A DNA stretch of 12,650 nt, taken from contig NW_004457578.1 of assembly GCF_000313135.1 (NCBI RefSeq), positions 4,274 to 16,923 on the forward strand, in the 5' to 3' direction. The DNA comes from Acanthamoeba castellanii str. Neff (Eukaryota; Discosea; Longamoebia; Acanthamoebidae). The position numbers and the translations under genes were made by a program. Positions 1 through 7,200 of this stretch are shown here, piece by piece (the stretch's first letter is position 1; each line of letters starts with the position of its first letter). The notes under the pieces were generated by a model. That model worked only from the letters and a program-made list of their open reading frames with translations, had not been told where the DNA came from and ran no database searches.

Positions 1-22
1 TAAGATGGGGGGGGGGACGTAC

Positions 23-388
23 ATGGATGGCCTTGTTGAGGATGAGGGTGAGCGACATGATGATCACCATGTCGAACGAGACCACACACTTGGTGTAGTA
101 GCCGCGGTGCTCATCTGACAGAGTCATCAGACTCTTCTCGGGCGCCAAGTAATGGCGGCCGACACGGACCGGTGGCAGCTCCTTCATGGAGCGGGCGACC
201 TTCGCCACCAACGCCGACCAGAAGTGGTGGTAGTTGGTCGAAGTGAAGCCAGCCTGGGGGACCATCGACTGTTCAACTCGAACGGTGGAGTAGATCGCGG
301 CGACGGTTGGGATGGTGGTGATGGTGAGCCCGATCATGAGGGCCATCATCGCCATGAACCAGATGGTGAACTTCATGGTGTTGTTCAT
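23..388 (-). CDS. First exon of an unrecognised membrane protein, continuing beyond the left edge
   Basis: Read on the minus strand, an ATG at 388-386 opens 122 codons that end exactly at a GTACGT splice donor (22-17), phase 0. I do not recognise the family. Residues about 7-33 are strongly hydrophobic (start FTIWFMAMMALMIGL), either a signal anchor or a first membrane helix. Residues 34-100 form a polar loop with aromatic and basic residues, probably on the other side of the membrane. Residues about 101-117 (CVVSFDMVIIMSLTLIL) look like a second helix. This helix-loop-helix start would suit a four-helix or other multispan protein, but that is inference. Codons are GC-rich at third positions, supporting real coding. 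The second in-frame Met (residue 5) could also be the start. The donor intron begins with a run of about ten C residues on the minus strand. The remaining exons lie outside the window. Confidence 0.75.
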
Positions 389-825
389 CGTGCTGTTAGT
401 TGCTTGCTTGGTTGAGACGACAAAAGAAAAGCAAACCTTCCACCTTCTTCTTTGAGAAGGTGCCCGTCCACCACAGCCCAAAAAGGGAAGTTGTGGAAAC
501 GCATAAAAAGACACCAATTAGAAACGCGGAAAAGAACACCAATTAGAAGCGGTAATTAGTAAATCGCTGGAATACTTCAAGAGAAGGCAACGGAAAGCAG
601 GCGCGCGGAGATGGAAGCGAAAGCAACGTTCAGGGCACCACACATCTCTCGCCCCTTCGCCACCTCATCTTCTCCGCCGCCATCTCCTCGCCTATCTATA
701 GCCCGAGAGATGTTAGAGTATACTACGCAAGAGAGATGGGTCCCAACAGCACACCTCTTGGGGTCAAATCGAAACCACTCAGCTGCTCTTCCTCCCTCCT
801 TGCCCATCGAGCCTCAACATCGTAG
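389..825. other. Upstream, largely non-coding interval
   Basis: Between the membrane-protein start and the possible exon at 826 I see no convincing coding sequence on either strand. The interval holds the 506-552 tandem repeat, an A-rich stretch around 480-560, and TATA-like words near 694-702 (TATCTATAG) and 718-724. A plus-strand frame opens with ATG at 611, but it shows no family signal, and an overlapping minus-strand frame is equally open. It is probably promoter and 5'-UTR sequence. Confidence 0.4.
506..552. repeat. Tandem 23-24 bp direct repeat with CCAAT core
   Basis: Two adjacent near-identical units, 506-529 and 530-552, share AAAAGA(A)CACCAATTAGAA followed by a GCGG end. A partial third TAATTAG follows at 553-559. 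The repeat sits about 120-165 bp upstream of the minus-strand start codon at 388, a plausible promoter distance. The CCAAT core suggests a transcription-factor site, but function is inference. Confidence 0.55.
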
Positions 826-968
826 CTGCTATCACGCTTGGCAACTTTGAACGTCGAACGTGATGCCACGACGTTTAAGAGACATGTTCAACAGCATCAC
901 TCCACCCCAGAAGATGCCGACGTCCACTACTTGCTCTACATCTTCTACCTCAAGAAGCTTCTTTGCAG
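826..968 (+). CDS. Possible orphan coding exon
   Basis: After an in-frame TAG (823-825) an open frame runs to an AG|GTACCC donor at 969. Its second half has codons typical of this genome (GAC GTC CAC TAC TTG CTC TAC ATC TTC TAC CTC AAG AAG). The peptide includes DADVHYLLYIFYLKKLLC, which looks like a real amphipathic or membrane-proximal helix. No family is recognised and no in-frame ATG lies inside it, so it would need an upstream exon. The acceptor could be CATCGTAG ending at 825 or TTCAACAG near 894. A following exon is not clear. It may be part of a gene on the plus strand, a decayed fragment, or chance. Confidence 0.3.
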
Positions 969-1569
969 GTACCCATCATGACGATTCCCTCAGCCTCTGT
1001 AGCTGCACGCGCCAACTCCACTCTGCCGCCGTCAACGATGTCGCATCACGACTCACGAACGGCGGCCTGCACAAGATTCGCGGCTGTACTGCCCCCCCCC
1101 CGCCAGGACGTGCATGTGCGGCTCTTCTCTTAGCTGCAACCGCTGCACACGACCCACCACTGCTCCGATGTGCCTCCCTTTCCCCCTGTCCAAGCCCCCC
1201 CCCGGGCCAACGCTTGCATCTCTCTTTCAACTTCGAAGCGCTTTGGATGTGGCCCGTCGAGTGGTGGTGGTTGGCCAAGACACCAAGAGTACTCTTCGCC
1301 CGCTTGCCTTTTCATCTCTCTTCGTGTGATCGCAAGTTACGGCGGTGGTCGATGAAGCGGCGAGCAGAGGCCGCGCGAACAGACAACTCAGCTGCGACCT
1401 CGAGTAGTACGACAAGAGACGAATAATAATAATAACAATAGTGGTGCTACCAACGACTGAAGAACTACAATAAATCACGACCACCGACCTAGTTCCAAAC
1501 CAAGATGACCACCGCATAGATTGTGCTTCTCCTTCTTCTGTTGCGGTCGTCGGCTTAAGGGGGGGGGTT
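969..1569. other. No confident gene; homopolymer-rich interval
   Basis: Open frames exist on both strands here, but none has a family motif and they overlap each other. The stretch contains runs of C (about 1091-1100 and 1195-1203), a run of G near 1560-1567, a short AATAATAATAATAACAATA stretch near 1426, and an AATAAA on the plus strand near 1469. The last could serve as a polyadenylation signal for a plus-strand transcript. I cannot assign a function. Confidence 0.4.
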
Positions 1570-2274
1570 TCACATACCGGTAGCTTCGTCCGGCTCTTGG
1601 GCAGCGCGCCGCTTGCTCTCAGGCGCACTCGAGTCCACAAAGGCAATAGGTCTGGTGTTGGTGGTGAAATCTTCAGCCGGTCGACGGGTACCCCCCCCCC
1701 CTTTGCCTAATGCGGCACCACCACCATGAAACTGAAAAGAAAAGCTGTGCCACCATGGCAACAAGGCGAAGAAGCCACTCTCTCTTGGCTTCTATGTACA
1801 GAAGAGAGCCGTGTGTTGTGTGGGCCGTGTGTCGTGTCGTGTCGTGTCATGTGCGCTGTCTGAATGGTGTGCACTCTCTCGGCCGGCTCTTCACCTCCTC
1901 TGGCTCTTCAGGGACGTGGTGGTTACGGGGAGGAGGAGGGCGAGAGGAAGGACGGCGGACGCGCGTACAGCTGCGAAGATAGGAGAGGCGGGGCTCGGCA
2001 ACGTTGCCGTCGTTTTCCATGATGCGCTCCGACAGACAACCGGCGAGACTCTCCAGCACCACGTTCATCCGCTCTCTGCACACCACGACAGGCGAACATA
2101 CACAGATGATGAGTAGATGCGCGATGCTTGGTGCACGGGTGGGGAGAGTGGGAAGGTCACGTCCCGCCTGGCGGGCGTGGTGGCGGCATCGGCAGCGGGC
2201 GCGGTGGACGCGGCCGGGATGGTGGCGAGGCAGGCGTTCTTCTGGTTGTAGGCCGACTGCAGATTTTGGAAGTT
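1570..2274 (-). CDS. C-terminal exons of the disturbed RhoGEF-type gene
   Basis: Three minus-strand exons keep one frame: 2274-2161 (38 codons, starts NFQNLQSAYNQKNACL after a CTCTGCAG acceptor), 2071-1961 (37 codons, starts RMNVVLESLAGCLSERIMEN), and 1731-1570 (53 residues, ends ATGM then TGA). Donors are GTGACC and GTCCGC. The last acceptor follows CTTTTCTTTTCAG. The product is polar and Ala/Pro/Thr-rich in the first exon and Gly-rich in the last. I see no catalytic domain. By position these exons would be the tail of the gene whose DH exons lie at 2829-3597, with a PH segment between them in the opposite orientation. The GTATGT just before the TGA is also a good donor, so the gene could continue. 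Internal splice choices are less certain than in the other genes. Confidence 0.5.
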
Positions 2275-2390
2275 CTGCAGAGCCAGCAGCACCACAGGTG
2301 GCGTGTGAGCATCAACAAAGCATGGGATGATTGAAGAAGTGAAGAAAGGTGTGAAAGATTGGGAGAGGTGCACCTTTTAAGGCGGTGCAG

Positions 2391-2714
2391 CCCTCGCGGC
2401 GGCTGGTCCACGAGGGGGAGGTGAAGCGGATCGTCCGGGGCACTCAGGCGGCCTCGCCCATGTGCTACCTCTTCCTCTTCAACGACATCCTCGTCATCAC
2501 CGAACGAAGACGGGTGCGCCACTGCCCTCCTGTCGTGTGTCGTGTGCTGCGCGTGTGCGGTCGTATGTTGCGTGTCGTGTCGTGGAGAGCTCACCGTGGA
2601 AGGGACAGTCATGTTCGAGGAGAAGTACTACTACACGTTCAAGGAGCTGGTTTGGGCTGGAACCGACCGAAAACTGCGGGCGATCATCCCCGCCTACCCC
2701 GCGCCGAACGCCGG
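2391..2714 (+). CDS. PH domain fragment, opposite strand to the flanking DH and tail exons
   Basis: Two plus-strand exons encode most of a pleckstrin-homology domain of the kind that follows DH domains. The first, 2391-2513 (possibly from 2382, after TTTTAAG), has RRLVHEGEVKRI then YLFLFNDILVITE, the classic PH beta1 and beta3-beta4 signature. The second, 2590-2714, gives TVMFEEKYYYTFKELVW, the later strands. Codon third positions are GC-rich. The intron between them (2514-2589) carries TGTCGTGTGTCGTG runs. The last strand and C-terminal helix are missing: after the GTGATG donor at 2715 no next exon is visible. There is no start codon or upstream exon on this strand. PH domains bind phosphoinositides or partners and support exchange activity of the adjacent DH. 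Here the piece is best read as an inverted part of the surrounding minus-strand gene, or as a separate gene fragment. Confidence 0.7.
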
Positions 2715-2828
2715 GTGATGAAGACAAGAGCGATCCACCACTCCTCGTCCTCTCTGCTCGTTCTCTGCGCGCACTCACTCTCCACGATCGCCTCGCCCCT
2801 TTCAGCAGTAGTTGAGCTCTTCCCGTAC

Positions 2829-3597
2829 TCGCACGTAGCGGGGTATGCGCTGCACGGGCATGATCTGGTAGTCCTGGAACGACAGCTTGATGCCTCGGGG
2901 TGGTCCCTGCATTTCTGTCGACGCACACGACACACGACACACGACACACGAGGGTGTTGAGTTACGAGACACGAGATTGCGCGTCAGCCGGAAGTGCTGG
3001 GGTATGGGTGCGGCAAAAGAACGGACCTCGACCATCTGCGCAAAGTTGGGCTGCAGGCGCTGAAAGGTGTAGACGGCCTGGGTGTAGTTGTTGATGTACG
3101 TCGTGTACATCCGCAGGAAGGCGACTACCGACACGCCGCACACGCACACGGCACACGATCTACGACACACGCGCAAGTGAGTCCTGTGTCGCGGGTGTCG
3201 TGTTCGTGTGTGCCGTGCCGTGTGTCGTGTGTGTCGTGTAATGTACCAGCGCGAGGAAGACATCGCTGAGACAGGTCTCGAAGGACCAGTCCTTGGTGCG
3301 CTCCTCGAGCTGCATCCAATAGGAGGATGGTCTCGCTGACCCTCAAAATGAGCTCCACGTGGGAGAACAGCTTGGCCTTATCGTCGTTCGTCAGGAACCC
3401 CGCCTGCTGCAGCGGCACCATAAAGCCCTGATTGATTGGTCGATTGATTAGTAATGGTTGCATGCTCACGAGTGAGTGGCAAAATATAATGTGAAAGAAT
3501 ATAAATATAAATATAATATAATAATATAATAATAAAGAGGCCGCACGTCTTCAATCTCTTCGACGTTGCTGGGGAAGACTCCATAGTGGCTGTACAC
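2829..3597 (-). CDS. RhoGEF DH (Dbl-homology) domain exons, incomplete
   Basis: Minus-strand exons: 3597-3547 (17 codons, VYSHYGVFPSNVEEIED), 3427-3247, 3124-3027 and 2906-2829. Together they give the core of a DH domain, the catalytic part of Rho-family guanine nucleotide exchange factors. Recognisable parts are FMVPLQQAGFLT with LFSHVELILRVSE (first helices), FLRMYTTYINNYTQAVYTF (central helix), and FQDYQIMPVQRIPRYVR, the very typical CR3 motif. Missing are the N-terminal E..YV..L motif and the roughly 45 residues after IPRY. The last exon ends at a strong GTACGG donor (2828-2823) with no acceptor exon on this strand until 2274. Part of exon 3427-3247 matches DH better in another frame (see findings). 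Introns here carry ACACG/CGTGT arrays. It is either a rearranged or decaying gene or an assembly problem; the DH identity itself is firm. Confidence 0.75.
2921..3240. repeat. ACACG / CGTGT intronic arrays
   Basis: CGACACACGACACACGACACACGA near 2928-2951, and at 3140-3240 first ACACG-type and then GTGTCGTG-type stretches, in introns of the DH gene. Related CGTGT runs lie at about 1828-1852 and 2535-2582. They are low-complexity and lie in introns, and they occur in both orientations within the locus. Confidence 0.6.
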
Positions 3598-3672
3598 CTG
3601 CTTCAGAGCTCGAGATGAAGATGGAGAAACACCAGCAGAAATACTTTGAAAAGGCAACGAATTTCCATTTCA

Positions 3673-3861
3673 AAAAGATGGTGAAGGCCGGAGGTGATTA
3701 TGAAGGTGGTGCGAAGGTGGTGATGTGTCGATCGTGTCCCCGTCTCTAGGCCCGCCGTTGTTGAGACCCTCCGCATAGCCGCCGTCACGGTCGATATGAC
3801 GCGCGCTACACGAGACTTCACCGGACCACGCCGCCGCCTCGGCCGCTGCAGCGGAACTGTC
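3673..3861 (-). other. Possible upstream coding segment of the DH gene
   Basis: A minus-strand open frame with no ATG, stopping at 3672-3670, reads SSAAAAEAAAWSGEVSC and then an Asp/Gly/Asn-rich stretch with GC-leaning codons. It may be a low-complexity N-terminal exon of the RhoGEF-type gene, but I found no donor whose phase fits the next exon at 3597. It has no recognised domain. Confidence 0.3.
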
Positions 3862-4211
3862 AGGCCTACGCGCTATGTGAGGGGCGTGGTACTGACTTGC
3901 GCCGCACCACGGCCACAGACAGCGCCTTGTTCGGCGAATCTGCCCTCCCTATTCCGAACAATAGAAAAGAGGACAGTTCTCCTCCTTTCTATTGTTTCGT
4001 GTGCTATCCGACGACCACAAACTACGCAGGAGGTTTGGAGCTGGACGAGAGACTGCCCCCTCTTTTCATCGTCTTGTGCCAGAAAGCCAACGTTGGCACT
4101 GTAAGCAAGTAACGGAGGTTCTCTCCTCCAATCAATCTCTCTCTCTCTCTCTCTCCCCCCCCCGCAAGAGTCTTGTCCTCTCAGGTGCTTACTTGTGCTC
4201 CTGCAGCACCC
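3862..4211. promoter_or_regulatory. Upstream region of the E3 ligase gene, likely shared with the divergent DH gene
   Basis: No coding sequence is convincing here. The interval holds a perfect 12-bp palindrome GCCAACGTTGGC at 4086-4097, a (CT)n tract with a following C run at about 4136-4163, and GTAAGC-like and CAG-like signals (about 4099, 4181 and 4206) that could bound a 5'-UTR intron. The E3 start codon at 4212 follows at once. It may drive transcription in both directions; this is inferred from gene orientation only. Confidence 0.4.
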
Positions 4212-7200
4212 ATGGGTAATGCACAGCCCGGGCGAGTTGTGGACCCGCCTCAGCACGGCGGCGACGGAGAGAAGGAGGCAAAGAAAAAGGGGAAGAGGCA
4301 CGGCTCCGGCGCAGTAGCTCACGGGGAGAAGCAGGCGAGCGGCAGCGATGGGGGCGTGCAGCTGCGTCACCCCACCAAGGCGTCCGGCAGGCGTGCGCAG
4401 AAGCTGCAAAAGTACTCCACCCTCACCATGTCCAAGCTCGTCACCTCCTCCTCCGAGGAGGACAACAACGGCACCGCCACGACTGCCACCACCGCCGAAA
4501 CCGCTGCTGCTGCTGCTGCGACCGCCACCGGCCAGACCACAGCCGCCACGACCGCGGACTCCTCGTCGCCGCAGCACCCGTCGCAGGTGCTCTGCCTCGC
4601 CACCTCGAGTGGGCGCGCCTGTGCGTCGGCTTACTAATGCACGAGGTGCGTCTTTATGGGGGACAGGCTGAGGCCGTGGAAGACGAGATGGCGTTGGTCA
4701 AGGGCTTCCTGGCGCAATCGCAGAAGATGGGCGTGACGCCATCGGCGAGCGTTACCAGCCCAGTGGGTGGTGAGGAGGAGCAAGCCAAGGACATGTGCCT
4801 CCTGTGCGAGAGGGAGTTCGTCGTCGCCGGCAAGGTACGCACCATCGCCCTTGGCCCTCTACACATGGCGCAGTTCATTCATCACATGCCGTGCTGTGTC
4901 CCGCGGTAGTCCTTCTACGTGCTGGAGCTGTGCGGGCATGGCTACTGCGTCGAGTGTCTCTATCATCACCTGCAAGCCGAGCTGACCAAGCGGGAAAGCG
5001 AGAGCGGCATAAACGAAGACTCAGTGGCGCGCGAGAACAAGGACGAGAAGGTAGTGACAGTGTGCGTGTCCGTGGCGGGCGATGAGAACAGCGCTCGGGG
5101 AGAGGCCGACGACAAGGGCAAGGAGAAAGAGGCCGACGCAGGCGAGGAGGCAGCGGCGGAGGCCAAAGAGAAGCCGCTCGCGCTGTCCAAGCACCGCGAC
5201 TTCACCTGCCCGCTGGAGAGTTGCAAGTGTGTAGTGTCGGTCGACGACCTCAAGCAAGGTGCCGTCGCCCCGTCCCTCCACGCGCGTATGGCCATGCCGC
5301 TTACGCACGGCTGCAATACCGTCGTATTTGCAGGGCTGGCGGTGTTCGGAAAGCAGGGGCCGTCCTTCGTGTCGGCCCACCCCGGCCACAGCCACCTCAA
5401 GCAGAGTCTCCCCTCCAAGCTTAGTGCATCGCTTCGGTAAGCAGGAGGGTGAGGCCAAGAGGTGGATGTACATATGCGTGCTGTTGCTCACCAGTCCGCC
5501 CGTTCTCTGTGCGGTATGGCAGGGTCTTCATCGAGTCCAATGAAAGCTTCATCATGTGCCCCAAGGAGGAATGCGGGGTGGCGTTCGAGCGCTTGCCGCC
5601 CTCTGAGGTTCCTTCCCGCCCTGCAACTCGCAGCTGCTCTCCTATACTGACGACCGGCCTCACTCATGCATGCAACGCAGGAGGAGAAAAGAGTGCCTGT
5701 CAAGGACGACGAGGGCAAGGCCATCGTGGGACCGGCGCTCGCCCACTACCACGAGTACAGATTCCGGTGCCGCGTATGCGACACCATCTTCTGTTCGGCG
5801 TGCACGACCGCGCCGTACCACGCCGGTAACCCTACCTACCACCCTCTAAGCACACATGCCCCGACTCACTTCGCACGACCGTTGGGGGAGTGCAGGGTAC
5901 ACGTGCCAACAGTATCAAATGTATGGTCGCTACAAGCACTGCATCATCTGTGACATGCCCGTCAAGAAGGACGAGCAGAAGGCGAAAGAAGAAGAAGAAG
6001 AAGCGGGGAGCGATAAAGGCAAGGAGAAGGAGAAGGAGAAGGTGGATCAGGACATACTCGACGATGCCGCCGCCATCTTGAACATCGAGGCGCCGAGCGA
6101 CCTCAGCATTTCGGGGCACATGGCCGCGGAGCTGGCCGATGCGCTGTTATCAGGTGCGGAGGAACCGCCATCCGGTGAAGAAGTCGCTTCGGGGCCCGCG
6201 ACTGTCGAGTCAGCGCCAGACGAGGGCGACCAGCCGGCGAATGTCGAGCAAGAGCAAAAGCGGAAGGAGGAAGAGGCGAAGGCCGATGAACAGGCGTGCG
6301 ACAATGGCGGTGATAAGGAACAGCAGAAGGCCGAAAAAGTGGAAAAGGGAAAGGAGAAAGCAGATGACGACGATGAGGGAGAGGTAGAAAAGAAGCCGGA
6401 GCACGAGGCAGAAGCCGAGGTGGATCCAGCCAAGGAAGCGAGGGACGTCCTGCGTGCAAGCAGCAGCTCGAGCGATGAAAGCGTAGCCTCGGAGATCGGG
6501 GCGGAGGGCCTGCTGGCCGCCTTCTTTCTCCCCGAGGAAGAGAAGGAGGTCAAAGGGAAGAGGGGCAAAAAGGCGCGCAGGCCCCTCAAGCGCTCAAGGT
6601 CCCCCCCTTTCTTTTGAGCTCTCCACACTCTCAGCCCTTTGTCTATGGGCCGTACGCCATTCTGATGTGGTCCACCTCACGCGCAATAACAGCGATTCGG
6701 CAAGTGACGAGAGTAGCGAGATCAGCGAGGTTGAGAGCTGCAGCGAGAGCGAGACCGAAGAGTCGGAGACCGGGAGCGAGACCGAGAGCGCGAGCGACAG
6801 CGATGACGAGCACGTCGTCCAGCCGCCCCCTCACGTAGAAGAAGAGGAACCCGAGGAGCTCAACTACGACGACATACTTGGCGGCGATGACCTGGATCCG
6901 GCCCCCATACAGGCCTTCGCCAAGGACATCCCGAGGGTGCCCGGAGGCATCTTCTTCTGGCGCAAGCGACGCGTACGCAAGGTCCGCGACGAACTGGTGC
7001 TCGAGAAGGAGGCGTGGGACCGACAGGAAATGGAGCGCTTCCTTAAGGAGCAGTACGTGCGCCCTGCCGCTCCCTAAAAGGCGTACGGTCCAGACTAACG
7101 CTGTTGGTTTGTCGCATGCGGGGCGCACGCAGAGATGAGTGCAACCAAAAGAAGGAGATCCTGCGGAAGGAAATAGAGGCGAAGAAGCAAGAACGCGCCG

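Noticed and set aside
860..1426. 188-codon plus-strand open frame
   Set aside because: It crosses C runs, has no family motif, and competing frames are open on both strands. The only codon-like part is in another frame (826-968).
3606..3680. Plus-strand exon-like reading ELEMKMEKHQQKYFEKA between a CAG and a GTGAAG
   Set aside because: Codons are AT-rich at third positions (AAA, TTT, GAA, AAT), unlike every real exon here. On the minus strand the same bases form a pyrimidine-rich stretch before the acceptor at 3598, as expected for an intron.
4212..4230. N-myristoylation of the E3 N-terminus (MGNAQPG)
   Set aside because: Gly2 is present but Pro at position 6 does not fit the usual small-residue requirement.
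3873..4577. 234-codon minus-strand frame, Gly- and Arg-rich
   Set aside because: It is antisense to the GC-rich first exon of the E3 gene and to a CT microsatellite. Its composition is explained by reverse-reading those.
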